The position numbers and the translations under genes are program-made. Below the pieces are notes generated by a model that had not been told where the DNA came from, searched no databases, and saw only the letters and a program-made list of their open reading frames with translations. DNA of 64,000 nucleotides from Desulfosarcina widdelii (GTDB lineage Bacteria; Desulfobacterota; Desulfobacteria; Desulfobacterales; Desulfosarcinaceae). Below, piece after piece: positions 1 to 8,384 of this stretch. The stretch spans positions 6,696,001 to 6,760,000 of the forward strand of contig NZ_AP021875.1 in the NCBI RefSeq assembly GCF_009688965.1, read 5' to 3'. Within the stretch, counting starts at the first letter, position 1. Each line of letters starts with the position of its first letter.

Positions 1-1
1 T

Positions 2-520
2 TCCCTGGCCCTGCTGCGCTATGACGACACCATTGCCCGCGCCTGGCCCGAAATTGCGGAAAAACTGATCGACGCCCGTTTTGCGCCGGCCGTGCGGGAG
101 GCGCAGCGCGCGCCGGGCCATGGCGATCAGGTGGGGCAGCGCCTCGAACAGATCTGGAACGATGTGCTGGAAAGGGAGCTTTCTAATGCAGGCCGACGTC
201 TGAGCGGCGGACTGCTGCAACTGCTGTTCAACCTACCGGTTCTGGGTGTGCTGGGGTATGTGGGCTGGCTGACGGCGTTGAACTTCTTTACGGGAAATAT
301 TCTTTCCAGCAATTTTTTCCTGCACGCGTTCTGGACCATTGTTCTGGTCCTGTTCCTCAGCTTCTTCCTGCTGCAGGGCGTCATCCGCCTGGCGGCGGGC
401 AAGGAGAAACTTGTCGCGCGGGTGTTCGATGGGGTTCAGCGGGATCTGGATGGAGAGAATCGCATCGAGGAAAGTCCGGTTTGGCGGCAGGTGAGAATGA
501 TTCAGGAATTAGGGAATTGA
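2..520 (+). CDS. C-terminal part of a two-helix membrane protein
   Basis: The frame is open from the first bases of the window, so the gene begins upstream; a GTG at 92 is internal. The visible part has an alpha-helical, soluble-looking stretch followed by two hydrophobic segments (roughly LLQLLFNLPVLGVLGYVGWL and FWTIVLVLFLSFFLLQGVI) and a charged tail. This layout, a soluble N-terminus with two late membrane helices, is seen in some membrane-associated dynamin/Era-like GTPases, but no GTPase motif lies inside the window, so that is only a guess. The last residues (IQELGN) are encoded by a palindromic repeat, which suggests that the repeat supplied the stop codon. Confidence 0.6.
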   Translation, partial: SLALLRYDDTIARAWPEIAEKLIDARFAPAVREAQRAPGHGDQVGQRLEQIWNDVLERELSNAGRRLSGGLLQLLFNLPVLGVLGYVGWLTALNFFTGNILSSNFFLHAFWTIVLVLFLSFFLLQGVIRLAAGKEKLVARVFDGVQRDLDGENRIEESPVWRQVRMIQELGN

Positions 521-583
521 GGGATTGCAGGAGCGGCTTGCAGCCGCGATCAATTCCATAATTCCTCAATCCCTCAATTCAGT
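499..583. repeat. Palindromic GGAATT/GAGGGATT repeat between convergent genes
   Basis: Two arms built from GGAATTGAGGGATTG-type units face each other around a GC-rich core (GAGCGGCTTGCAGCCGC). The plus-strand gene ends inside the left arm and the minus-strand aminotransferase ends inside the right arm, so the last residues of both proteins are encoded by the repeat. The structure could act as a bidirectional terminator. A related half unit with the same GAGCGGC core lies near 10460-10525. Confidence 0.6.
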
Positions 584-1435
584 ATGCTTTTTCATCTCCT
601 CCATGAGCTGTCGGGTGCGCGGTCCCGGCCGGCCGTTGGCAATGGTCCGATCATCCACTTTGACCACCGGAACGATGCCCTTGCTGGTGCCGGTGATGAA
701 AACCTCGTCGGCTGCCAGCAGTTCGGTGCGGGAAAGATCCCGGATGTCGATGGGAAACAGCTCACCGGCCAGTTCCAGTACCACCTTGCGCGTTACGCCG
801 GACAGGATGCCCCGACCGGGCGTGACCAGCTTGTCTCCCGCGAAGGCGAAAATATTGGCCGTGGTGCACTCTAAAGCCAGGCCGTTGCGATCGATGTACA
901 GTGCCTCGATGGCATCTTCGGCGGCCGCTTTTTTCAGGGCCAGGCTGGCCGAGATATAGTCGATGCTCTTGGCGCCGGGGATGGGCCGCTCCACTTCCCA
1001 GGAGATGATCTTGACGCCGTCGGTGTACCACTTTTCGGGAAGCTTGGGGATCGGCGAAACCAGCACCAGCAGCCGCGGCGTTCCCGACGGGGTCATGAAG
1101 TCGCGGCTCGGCCCGCCGGTGACCACGATGCGGATATTGGCTTCGGGGATATCGTTTCTGGCCAGGGTCTGTTTGACGATCCCGGCGATTTCGTCGTGGG
1201 TCCAGGGCAGCGCCAGGTCGATCTTGCGGGCCGAATTTTCCAGCCGGTCGATATGGGCATCCAGAAAATAGGGCTTGCCGTCGTAGGTCCGCAGCAGATC
1301 GAACACGCCGATGCCGCGTAAGAGGGCCAGGTCATCCACGGGGATGACCGCCTCTTCCGCTGGCACGAATTTGCCATCGATATAATAGATCGCCACACCA
1401 TCCTCCCCGAAATACGATTTATGAACCTTTTCCAA
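566..1435 (-). CDS. Class IV PLP aminotransferase (branched-chain / D-amino acid type)
   Basis: A 289-residue fold-type IV PLP enzyme, of the usual length for the IlvE/Dat/PabC family. The N-terminal IYYIDGKFVPAEEAVIPVDD and RGIGVFDLLRTYDGKPYFLDAH match the family opening. The likely Schiff-base lysine is in PGAKSIDYISA, and the phosphate-binding region is LECTTANIFAF with GILSGVTR further on. Family members transaminate branched-chain amino acids or D-amino acids, or release pyruvate from aminodeoxychorismate; sequence reading alone does not separate these. The start codon sits immediately beside a palindromic element (1441-1598), so the promoter lies in or beyond that element. The C-terminus (ELRD) comes from a repeat and may be altered relative to orthologues. 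Confidence 0.85.
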   Translation of the reverse strand: MEKVHKSYFGEDGVAIYYIDGKFVPAEEAVIPVDDLALLRGIGVFDLLRTYDGKPYFLDAHIDRLENSARKIDLALPWTHDEIAGIVKQTLARNDIPEANIRIVVTGGPSRDFMTPSGTPRLLVLVSPIPKLPEKWYTDGVKIISWEVERPIPGAKSIDYISASLALKKAAAEDAIEALYIDRNGLALECTTANIFAFAGDKLVTPGRGILSGVTRKVVLELAGELFPIDIRDLSRTELLAADEVFITGTSKGIVPVVKVDDRTIANGRPGPRTRQLMEEMKKHTELRD

Positions 1436-1440
1436 TCGTA

Positions 1441-1598
1441 GTTATCATAGTGCCATCCAGAAATAGGAGAATTTGGCCGAGATCGAGGCGCACGAAAAAT
1501 TTTACCGCAGTCATATGGTTGATATTTCGAGGATAAAATTTTTCGCGCAACAAAGATATCGGGCGAATTGGCCATTTCTAGGTGAGCGCTATCCTAAC
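1441..1598. repeat. MITE-like long imperfect palindrome
   Basis: The arms of this roughly 158-bp segment are inverted copies of each other. On the left one reads GTTATCATAG, CAGAAATAGG, AATTTGGCCGA and CGAAAAATTTTACC; the reverse complement of the right arm gives GTTAGGATAG, TAGAAATGGCC, AATTCGCCCGA and CGAAAAATTTTATCC. The loop contains CATATG. No coding potential was recognised. It fits a non-autonomous palindromic element inserted directly upstream of the aminotransferase. Confidence 0.6.
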
Positions 1599-1676
1599 AC
1601 CATCGACGGTTGCGTCTCAACCCATAACCGTATTCCGTGTTTCGGATTGGGTGGTCTCCGATGGCGATGCCCTGAC

Positions 1677-1704
1677 GTAGGGGCGAAAAATCTTTCGCCC
1701 CTAC
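1677..1704. repeat. REP-like hairpin
   Basis: GTAGGGGCGAAAA and its near-exact inverse TTTCGCCCCTAC are separated by only a few bases. Hairpins with GTAGGGGCGA arms are a common dispersed repeat type in many bacterial genomes. The surrounding 1599-1840 stretch holds no recognisable gene. Confidence 0.6.
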
Positions 1705-1840
1705 ACCCCCTATAAATTTTGATGGGAAGGGCAACGCTGATTGACTGAGGCGGGGATAAACATCGCCACTAAGCTCTGAGGCGTGGCCTATAATTCGCTT
1801 TATCAAAAATGCTTCTCCGTGCATCGCGGCGCAAGGGGTT

Positions 1841-1869
1841 TTGACAGATCTTCGAAATCGGGTTATGTC
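1841..1869 (+). promoter_or_regulatory. Sigma-70 type promoter for the GNAT gene
   Basis: TTGACA (1841-1846), 17-bp spacer, TATGTC (1864-1869), about 57 bp upstream of the ATG at 1926. The -35 is perfect and the -10 is partial. Confidence 0.5.
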
Positions 1870-1925
1870 AGCCGGATTCGATTTTCAGATCGCAACCGGC
1901 GCTGCCCCGAAGATAGGAGAACCAT

Positions 1926-2411
1926 ATGGAACCGATTGAAATTGTCGAAGCCGATCTTAATCGCGACGATCACCAGCGCAGCGTCCTGGAACTGATCGAT
2001 GCCTATGCCCGTGATCCCATGGGCAATGGCGCGCCGTTGCCGAGCCGTGTCAAAAACGAGTTGATTCCCGGGCTGCGCAACCATCCCACTACACTGATCT
2101 TTCTGGCCTGTTGCGACGGCTGGGCCGTGGGAATAGCCGTCTGTTTCATCGGCTTTTCCACCTTTGCCGCCCGGCCGCTGATCAACATCCACGACCTGGC
2201 CGTGCTGCCTGAAGGTCGGGGAAACGGTGTCGGTCGCAAGCTGCTGGCCGCGGTGGAAAGCAAGGCAAAGGAGATGAACTGCTGCAAGGTCACTTTGGAG
2301 GTGCTGGAACACAACCGCCGGGCGTTGAAAGTCTATGCTGCGGCTGGCTTTGTCCGGGCCACCTATACCGAGGAGGCCGGCGGGGCGTTGTTTTTTGCCA
2401 AGAAGCTGTGA
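1926..2411 (+). CDS. GNAT family N-acetyltransferase
   Basis: A 161-residue single-domain acetyltransferase. The acetyl-CoA binding loop is visible as LPEGRGNGVGRKLLAAVE (R/Q-x-x-G-x-G/A type), after a beta strand INIHDLAVLP, and is followed by VTLEVLEHNRRALKVYAAAGF, a typical GNAT motif B. The start at 1926 has a good ribosome binding site (AGGAGAACC). The substrate cannot be told. It is an isolated gene with its own promoter; the YgiQ gene follows after a stretch that resembles an intergenic repeat. Confidence 0.85.
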   Translation: MEPIEIVEADLNRDDHQRSVLELIDAYARDPMGNGAPLPSRVKNELIPGLRNHPTTLIFLACCDGWAVGIAVCFIGFSTFAARPLINIHDLAVLPEGRGNGVGRKLLAAVESKAKEMNCCKVTLEVLEHNRRALKVYAAAGFVRATYTEEAGGALFFAKKL

Positions 2412-2470
2412 GACAGTGATCGGTGAATAGTGAACTGAAAACCCTAAACTCCAGACCCGAAACCCCGTAC

Positions 2471-4366
2471 ATGGAAAACGACTTCCTGCCGGTATCCCAA
2501 TCGGACCTGCGACAACGCGGCTGGGACCGGCTCGATATCATCCTGATCACCGGGGACGCCTACGTGGACCACCCGGCCTACGGGGTGGCCCTGATCGGCA
2601 GGGCCCTGGAGGCCCATGGCTTCCGGGTGGGGGTGATCGCACAGCCGGACTGGCGCACCGATGCCGACTTCAAACGCCTGGGAAAACCGAGGCTTTTTTT
2701 CGGCATCACCTCGGGCAACGTGGATTCCATGGTGGCCAACTACACGGCCAACAAGCGCCCCCGCAAAAAGGACGACTACACGCCGGGCGGCAAGGCCGGC
2801 ATGCGGCCGGACCGGGCCCTGATTGTCTACGCCAACCGGGTGCGCCAGGCCTTCAAGGACGCCTTGGTGGTCATCGGCGGCATCGAGGCCAGCATGCGCC
2901 GCCTGGCCCACTACGATTACTGGGACAACCGGGTGCGGCGGTCGATTCTTTTCGATGCCCGGGCCGACATGCTGGTTTACGGCATGGGGGAGAGCCAGAC
3001 CGTGGAGATCGCCAGGAGGCTGGATGCCGGGCAGGGGATCGAAACCCTGGACGGGATTCCTGGCACGGCGGTCATCCGCAAGGATCCGTCCTTTTTAAAA
3101 GAGACGGTCGTCCTGCCCGCCTTCGAGGCGGTTGCCGATGATCCCGTCGCGTTCAACAAAGCTTTTGCATTGTTTTACAGGCAGCAGAATCCCCATACCG
3201 CCCGGCCCGTGGTCCAGGCCCACGGCGACCGGTTCGCGGTGGTCTATCCGCCGCCCATGCCGCTGGCCGCAGCGGATCTGGATGCCATCTACGAGCGCGG
3301 CTATTGCCGGAATTGGCATCCGGACTACGATGCTGCCGGCGGGGTGCCGGGGCTGGAGACAGTGCGCCACAGCCTGGTCACCCACCGCGGCTGCTGCGGG
3401 GAGTGCAATTTCTGCTCGCTCTATTTCCACCAGGGGCGCGTGGTCCAGAGTCGCAGCGCCGATTCGGTGCTGCGCGAAGCCCGGGAACTGGCCGGCGACC
3501 CTTCTTTTCGTGGAACGATCACCGACATGGGCGGGCCCACGGCCAATCTGTACGGCGCCGACTGCCCGCGCTGGACCAAGAAGGGGTTTTGCGGAGATAA
3601 ACGCTGCCTGACCCCGCAGACCTGTTCCGCGCTCGATCCCGGCTACGAGCGCAGCCTGCCGCTGTACCGGCGCGTCCGCCAGATTCCGGGGGTCAAACAT
3701 GCCTTCATCGGCAGCGGGTTTCGTCATGACCTGTTCGGCGGTAAGGGCAGCGACACCATTCTGGAAGAGCTGTGCCGCCACCACGTCAGCGGCCGCATGA
3801 AGGTGGCGCCGGAGCACGTTTGCAACCCGGTGCTCGAAGCCATGGGCAAGCCGGACATCGCCGTGTACGATGCCTTTGTTCAGCAGTTCAATCGGGTTGG
3901 AAAGCGGCTTCCCGCACGGCGCTACCTGGTCAACTACTTCATCAGCGCCCATCCCGGCTCCACGCTGAAAGACGCCCTGGAGATGGCCCTCTATCTGATC
4001 CGGCGCAACATGCACCCCGAGCAGATCCAGGATTTTATCCCCTTGCCCCTGACCCTATCCGGCGCCATGTACCACACCGGCAGGCATCCTTTCACCGGCA
4101 AGTCCGTTTATGTGGCCAAAACCTTCCGGGAGCGCAAGATGCAGCGGGCCCTGATCCAGTACCGCAACCCGGCCAATCGACCCTTGATCCGCGACGCCCT
4201 GGATATTTTAAAAGCTCGGGACCTGGCGCCTCTTTTCTTCAAGGCGGCAGGCGGTCACCAGGGGAAACAGAAAACCGGTGCCGTTCCGTCAGCAGCTTCC
4301 AAACCGGCCCGTCGCCGGCCGCGAAAAACCGGTAAATCCACCGGGCGGAAACAACGTCGTCGATAA
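2471..4366 (+). CDS. YgiQ family radical SAM protein
   Basis: About 631 residues from the chosen start. The opening (LPVSQSDLRQRGWDRLDIIL, then TGDAYVDHPAYGVALIGR) is typical of the UPF0313/YgiQ family. The radical SAM cluster motif is CGECNFC within HRGCCGECNFCSLYFHQGR (C-x3-C-x2-C), which binds a 4Fe-4S cluster and SAM. A Cys-rich region (CPRWTKKGFCGDKRCLTPQTC) follows, and the C-terminus is a Lys/Arg-rich tail. The family's reaction is not established. The frame is open from 2423, but bases 2423-2470 look like a low-complexity repeat, so I prefer the ATG at 2471 (MENDFLPVSQ); no strong ribosome binding site is visible for either. Confidence 0.9.
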   Translation: MENDFLPVSQSDLRQRGWDRLDIILITGDAYVDHPAYGVALIGRALEAHGFRVGVIAQPDWRTDADFKRLGKPRLFFGITSGNVDSMVANYTANKRPRKKDDYTPGGKAGMRPDRALIVYANRVRQAFKDALVVIGGIEASMRRLAHYDYWDNRVRRSILFDARADMLVYGMGESQTVEIARRLDAGQGIETLDGIPGTAVIRKDPSFLKETVVLPAFEAVADDPVAFNKAFALFYRQQNPHTARPVVQAHGDRFAVVYPPPMPLAAADLDAIYERGYCRNWHPDYDAAGGVPGLETVRHSLVTHRGCCGECNFCSLYFHQGRVVQSRSADSVLREARELAGDPSFRGTITDMGGPTANLYGADCPRWTKKGFCGDKRCLTPQTCSALDPGYERSLPLYRRVRQIPGVKHAFIGSGFRHDLFGGKGSDTILEELCRHHVSGRMKVAPEHVCNPVLEAMGKPDIAVYDAFVQQFNRVGKRLPARRYLVNYFISAHPGSTLKDALEMALYLIRRNMHPEQIQDFIPLPLTLSGAMYHTGRHPFTGKSVYVAKTFRERKMQRALIQYRNPANRPLIRDALDILKARDLAPLFFKAAGGHQGKQKTGAVPSAASKPARRRPRKTGKSTGRKQRRR

Positions 4367-4559
4367 ATCGGACCATGCCGGATGGTTCGGCGGCCAAACC
4401 CTGTGCTGGTGAGGGAAAAAAAGTAACCCTATGAAAAAAATGTTTTAAAAATTGTGGTTTGTTTTTCCGATTATATGTTCGCCGTCAGTCAAGCTTATTG
4501 GTAACATTATGAATCTGTTGGAATAGTTTAGCTCACAGAAAGCCGGTACATATGTTGCA

Positions 4560-4573
4560 GACAAATATTTGTC
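4560..4573. promoter_or_regulatory. 14-bp perfect palindrome upstream of the small Arg-rich gene
   Basis: GACAAATATTTGTC is a perfect palindrome in the otherwise featureless, AT-rich 4367-4664 gap. It could be an operator for the gene at 4665, about 90 bp downstream. No copy elsewhere in the window was noticed. Confidence 0.3.
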
Positions 4574-4664
4574 CAGGTCAGTATGTTGGACATGCAATGA
4601 GACAGAGGTTGAAACGGAAGCGCTATTTCGATTCCCCCGCCAGCAGAAGAAGACAGGAAAACAA

Positions 4665-4838
4665 ATGCACCTAGCCAATGCAACGTCGCCTGAGAAGACG
4701 ATGCTAAATGACAATGGTGGTCGGCGCCTGGGTGGCGACCGGCGCATCTATACGTATAACGGTCACATCCCGGAACGCCGATCCGGTAAAGATCGCCGAT
4801 GCGGCCTGGACCGTAGAAAAAAGCTCCGCGTTTCCTGA
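4665..4838 (+). CDS. Small basic protein with repeated Arg-Arg motifs
   Basis: A 57-residue protein whose second half is a string of RR motifs: GGRRLGGDRRIYTYNGHIP, then ERRSGKDRRCGLDRRKK. The spacing of the motifs (RR-x4/5-RR) is regular and compositionally unlike a random frame. Similar short GGRRS/GKDRR tails occur in deltaproteobacterial hypothetical proteins; function unknown. An ATG at 4665 follows AGGAAAACAA, a plausible ribosome binding site, and is preferred to the frame opening at 4569. It is upstream of, and not obviously cotranscribed with, the XRE-cupin regulator. Confidence 0.55.
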   Translation: MHLANATSPEKTMLNDNGGRRLGGDRRIYTYNGHIPERRSGKDRRCGLDRRKKLRVS

Positions 4839-4987
4839 TCCATCCCAACTACAATCAGGCGGATTCCCGGAAAAAGATTTCATTTCCTTTAGTTCTGCAG
4901 GGTCGCTTGATCGCCCACCCGTCTCATGCTATCTCTCTTCGTTATGGATAAGACACGTCGGATAACGACAACTTCGAACCATTGCAA

Positions 4988-5596
4988 ATGAACAAACTTC
5001 AAGATGCAGACATCCGAAAGGAAGTTGCGGCCCTGAATATCGGGCGCCAGATCAGACAGTTGCGCTTTCAGCGGGGAATGACCCTCAAGGAAGTCTCCGA
5101 GATCACCGGGCTGTCCAAGCCGTCCTTGTCCCAGATCGAGAACAACGACGGTGCGCCGCCGATCGCCACCCTGATAAAAATCGCAACCGCTCTGGGCGTC
5201 AAAATCGGCCATTTTTTCAAGGAGCCGGAGGCCAGCCGCCGTCTGGTCGTGGTGCGCCGGGACGAGCGGCACAGGCTCAACCGGTTGTCCCACGAGGACC
5301 AGTACGCGGCCATCGGCTACTGGTACGAATCTCTGGCCTACCCCATGGTCGACAAGAACATGGAGCCCTTCATTGCCGAGATCGCACCGCGGGAAGAAGG
5401 GGACATTCTTTTCAACCAGCACCGCGGCGAAGAGTTTATTTTCGTTATGGACGGAACGCTCGAATTCCGCAGCACCGACCAGACCATCCTTTTGCATCGG
5501 GGGGACAGCCTTTATTTCGATGCCGAAGTTTCCCATGGACTGCGGGGGATTGGCGGGATTGCGAGGGTGTTGGTCGTAGTGTACGTTCCCCAATAA
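4988..5596 (+). CDS. XRE family transcriptional regulator with C-terminal cupin
   Basis: About 202 residues. An N-terminal helix-turn-helix of the XRE/Cro type (IRQLRFQRGMTLKEVSEITG, then LSKPSLSQIENNDGAPPIAT) is followed by a linker and a C-terminal cupin_2 domain (GEEFIFVMDGTLEFRSTDQT, LHRGDSLYFDAEVSHGLRG). This architecture is used by small-molecule-responsive regulators such as PuuR-type proteins. It stands just upstream of the 2-oxoacid oxidoreductase operon in the same direction, so local control of that operon is a reasonable inference, although 436 bp of repeats separate them. The ATG at 4988 is chosen; a weak TTGATC-N17-TATCTC lies at 4907-4935. Confidence 0.85.
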   Translation: MNKLQDADIRKEVAALNIGRQIRQLRFQRGMTLKEVSEITGLSKPSLSQIENNDGAPPIATLIKIATALGVKIGHFFKEPEASRRLVVVRRDERHRLNRLSHEDQYAAIGYWYESLAYPMVDKNMEPFIAEIAPREEGDILFNQHRGEEFIFVMDGTLEFRSTDQTILLHRGDSLYFDAEVSHGLRGIGGIARVLVVVYVPQ

Positions 5597-5639
5597 GCGG
5601 CGGCTGCGTAAAACTCCCGATATCTCTTTAAGATCGGTG

Positions 5640-5840
5640 CCGGTAAATAGCTTTTTGAACGTCGAACAGCGAACATCGAACGTCCAACGCCAAATGAGGA
5701 GATCGCTTCGCTCCATCGCTTAACAAAGAGGAAGCACTATCCTTTCTTCCCTTTTATGAAGAAGGGTTTCAGAACCTTAAAAACGACAGCATGCCTTGTT
5801 CGAAGTTCGAAGTTGGACGTTCGATGTTCGACGTTCATTG
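5640..5840. repeat. Inverted clusters of GAACGTCGAAC-type units
   Basis: Around 5655-5690 a run of GAACGTC, GAACAGC, GAACATC, GAACGTC, CAACGCC units is seen, a 7-bp periodic degenerate repeat. Around 5798-5836 the same units recur in the opposite orientation (TTCGAAGTTGGACG, TTCGATGTTCGACG). The two clusters could pair to form a large hairpin in the 5597-6032 gap. No gene was recognised there. Confidence 0.6.
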
Positions 5841-5934
5841 GCCTGAATTTTAGCCCCCTTTGATAGCCGCTACGACAGACGCATGGCGGGTGTATCGTTA
5901 TCCACGTGCGGTTCCTCCCTGCCCGCGAAAACCC

Positions 5935-5963
5935 TTGACATCTACAATCGTCCCCACTATGGG
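5935..5963 (+). promoter_or_regulatory. Sigma-70 type promoter for the 2-oxoacid oxidoreductase operon
   Basis: TTGACA (5935-5940), 17-bp spacer, TATGGG (5958-5963), about 70 bp upstream of the first start codon at 6033. Confidence 0.5.
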
Positions 5964-6032
5964 TTTACTTAGATCAAACCTTTTTCAATTTTGCCAAACA
6001 ACCGAGCCGACCTTTATCGGCAGGGGGAGCGC

Positions 6033-6593
6033 ATGCAGGAGATCCGTTTTCACGGGCGAGGAGGGCAGGGTACGGTACTGGCATCGATTTCACTGGCCAA
6101 AGCCTATTTTGACGCCGGTTACGAAGTTCAGACCTTCCCCCTTTTCGGCGTCGAACGCCGAGGCGCCCCGGTGGAAGCCTACCTGAGGATCGACGACCGC
6201 AAGATCCTGCTGCGATGCAACGTCTACGAACCGGACCACATCGTGGTGATGGACAACAAGCTGCTGGCGAGCATCGACGTGACCCGCGGACTCAAGCCGG
6301 GGGGCTGGATCCTGATCAACACGCCGCAGCAACCCGACGATATGACGCCTTTTGACGGGTTCAACGTGGCCTGGGTGGACGCCACGGGCATCGCCCTTCA
6401 GCACCGGCTGGGTACCCGTACCAGCCCGATTATCAACACGGCCATGCTGGGCGCCTTTGCCCGCACCCACGGCGAGCCGGCCATGGAACATATCGAGCAG
6501 GCCATCTTAAAAGAAGTCCCCATCAAACAGCAGGAAAATGTAATGGCTGCCAGGGACGCCTTCGACCAGTTGCAGCGGGTCGATCAGGGATAA
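6033..6593 (+). CDS. 2-oxoacid oxidoreductase, gamma subunit
   Basis: A 186-residue protein from ATG 6033, which has a strong ribosome binding site (GGGGGAGCGC). The opening EIRFHGRGGQGTVLASISLA with TFPLFGVERRGAPVEAYLRI is the signature of the POR/KOR/IOR gamma domain, which helps bind coenzyme A or shape the active site in multi-subunit 2-oxoacid:acceptor oxidoreductases. It is first in a tightly packed four-gene operon with a flavin/ferredoxin subunit, alpha and beta. The keto acid (pyruvate, phenylglyoxylate, or another) is not fixed by this subunit. Confidence 0.9.
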   Translation: MQEIRFHGRGGQGTVLASISLAKAYFDAGYEVQTFPLFGVERRGAPVEAYLRIDDRKILLRCNVYEPDHIVVMDNKLLASIDVTRGLKPGGWILINTPQQPDDMTPFDGFNVAWVDATGIALQHRLGTRTSPIINTAMLGAFARTHGEPAMEHIEQAILKEVPIKQQENVMAARDAFDQLQRVDQG

Positions 6594-6659
6594 ACCGAAT
6601 CCGGCGACCTTGTTGCCGATTTTCGGTGAAACCTGCCTGTGGTAGCGGAAAGCAGTCTG

Positions 6660-8384
6660 ATGAACAAACCGATTTCCCTTTTCATTTCCCGGTCGAGCAC
6701 GACCTCCCGGATCAACAAGACCGGGTCCTGGCGTTTTGCCCGGCCACGATATCAGGACCAAACCGCACCGTGCAGCGCAGCCTGCCCGGCCGGCGTGGAC
6801 ATCCCCAAAATCGAGCGGGGCGTTGCCGAAGGACGAATCGATCAGGCATGGCAAACCTACGTGGAAGAAAACCCGTTCCCGTCGGTGTGCGGCCGGGTCT
6901 GCTTTCACACCTGCGAGTCGGCCTGCAACCGTGGCCGCCTGGACCAGCCGGTGAACATCAACCGCCTGGACCGGTTCATCGGCGATGCGGCCCTGGAACG
7001 AGGCTGCCTGGAGGATCGAACGGTTTTGCCGTCCAACGGTCGCCGGGTGGCCATCTGCGGAAGCGGCCCGGCCGGGCTGTCCGCGGCCTACTTTTTGACC
7101 CGCCTGGGTTTTGCCTGCGAGATCTTCGAATCCAAGAGCCAACCCGGTGGCGTCCTTTACTGGGGAATTCCGGCCTACCGGCTGCCAAAAAACGTCCTGC
7201 AGCGCGAGATCGACAGGATCGTTGACCTGGGGGTCAAGATTCACTGCAGCCAGCCGGTGGATGCCGACGTTCTGGCCCGACTGCAATCGGAAAACGACGC
7301 GGTATTCATGGGATTCGGCCTGGGCCGGTCCCTGGACCTGGATATCCCCGGCAGCGGCCGGATGGCCGACGGCCTATCCCTGCTGGAAGCCCTTCAAAAC
7401 GGCGAGCGTCCCGATATCGGCGGCGAGGTGGCCGTAGTCGGCGGCGGCAATACGGCCGTAGACGTCGCCCGCTCGCTGGTTCGCCTGGGCGCCCGTCCGA
7501 CGATCCTCTACCGCCGTCAGCGCCAGGACATGCCGGCCTTCGAACACGAAATCGCCGCAGCCGCAGCCGAGGGCGTCCGCATCGTGGAACTGGTTTCGCC
7601 CCTGGCCATCGAAGACAACCTGGACGGCGTCACTGTTCAATTGGGGCGGATGAAAACCGCCGATACCGGTGAAGACGGCCGCACCCGCGTGGTGCCGGAC
7701 GGCGACAAGAATACATCCATGACATTTACGGCCATTTATGCGGGAATCGGCGCCGATGTGGCCGAGACCTGGCACCGGCCCGGGTCCGACGGCGCATCCG
7801 ATCGGCTCATCCTGAGCCATTGCACCCTGGACGTCGGGTCCACGCCGCTGGTCTACGGCGGCGATCCGGTTATGCCGACAAAGAGCGTCACCGATGCCAT
7901 CGCATCGGGAAAACAGGCCGCCATCGCCCTGCAGGCCTGGTTCGAAGGCGGTCGGGACGCCGTTCCGGCAGCCATGGATCGCAGCAGGGTGGGGGACGGT
8001 CCGGCCCTGTCCATGGAGATGTTTCTGGGCGGCGAAAGGCGGCTTCGTGATCGCCATGTGGTGGCGGCCGAGGAGATCAACACCGACTACTTCCAAACCT
8101 CCTCACGGGGGACGCCTATTCAACTCTCCGTTGACGACGCCCGGGAGACCTTTGCCGAAATCGAATCCACGCTATCGTCAGATCAGGCCGCCGAAGAAGC
8201 TGATCGATGCTACCAGTGCGGCCTGTGCAACGACTGCGACAACTGCCGGATTTTCTGTTCCGAAGTGTCCATCGAAGTCAAGGACGGCAAGCGCCGCATC
8301 GATCTGGATTACTGCAAGGGGTGCGGCGTTTGTGTGGCGGAATGCCCGCGCTGCGCCATGGTTATAGAGGAGGAACGGGCATGA
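6660..8384 (+). CDS. Fused FAD/NAD(P)-binding and ferredoxin subunit of the oxidoreductase
   Basis: About 574 residues. N-terminal Fer4_20-type Cys motifs (CSAACPAGVDIPK, and CGRVCFHTCESACNRG) precede a GltD-like flavoprotein with FAD motif GSGPAGLSAAYFL and NAD(P) motif GGGNTAVDVARSL. The C-terminus has a two-cluster ferredoxin (CYQCGLCNDCDNCRIFC and CKGCGVCVAECPRCA) like PorD delta subunits. It should carry electrons between the TPP site of alpha/beta and NAD(P), or to ferredoxin. Phenylglyoxylate:NAD oxidoreductase of Azoarcus is known to carry a separate GltD-like FAD subunit; here that module and the delta ferredoxin appear as one chain. ATG 6660 is the likely start; the stop overlaps the next start by ATGA. 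Confidence 0.85.
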   Translation: MNKPISLFISRSSTTSRINKTGSWRFARPRYQDQTAPCSAACPAGVDIPKIERGVAEGRIDQAWQTYVEENPFPSVCGRVCFHTCESACNRGRLDQPVNINRLDRFIGDAALERGCLEDRTVLPSNGRRVAICGSGPAGLSAAYFLTRLGFACEIFESKSQPGGVLYWGIPAYRLPKNVLQREIDRIVDLGVKIHCSQPVDADVLARLQSENDAVFMGFGLGRSLDLDIPGSGRMADGLSLLEALQNGERPDIGGEVAVVGGGNTAVDVARSLVRLGARPTILYRRQRQDMPAFEHEIAAAAAEGVRIVELVSPLAIEDNLDGVTVQLGRMKTADTGEDGRTRVVPDGDKNTSMTFTAIYAGIGADVAETWHRPGSDGASDRLILSHCTLDVGSTPLVYGGDPVMPTKSVTDAIASGKQAAIALQAWFEGGRDAVPAAMDRSRVGDGPALSMEMFLGGERRLRDRHVVAAEEINTDYFQTSSRGTPIQLSVDDARETFAEIESTLSSDQAAEEADRCYQCGLCNDCDNCRIFCSEVSIEVKDGKRRIDLDYCKGCGVCVAECPRCAMVIEEERA

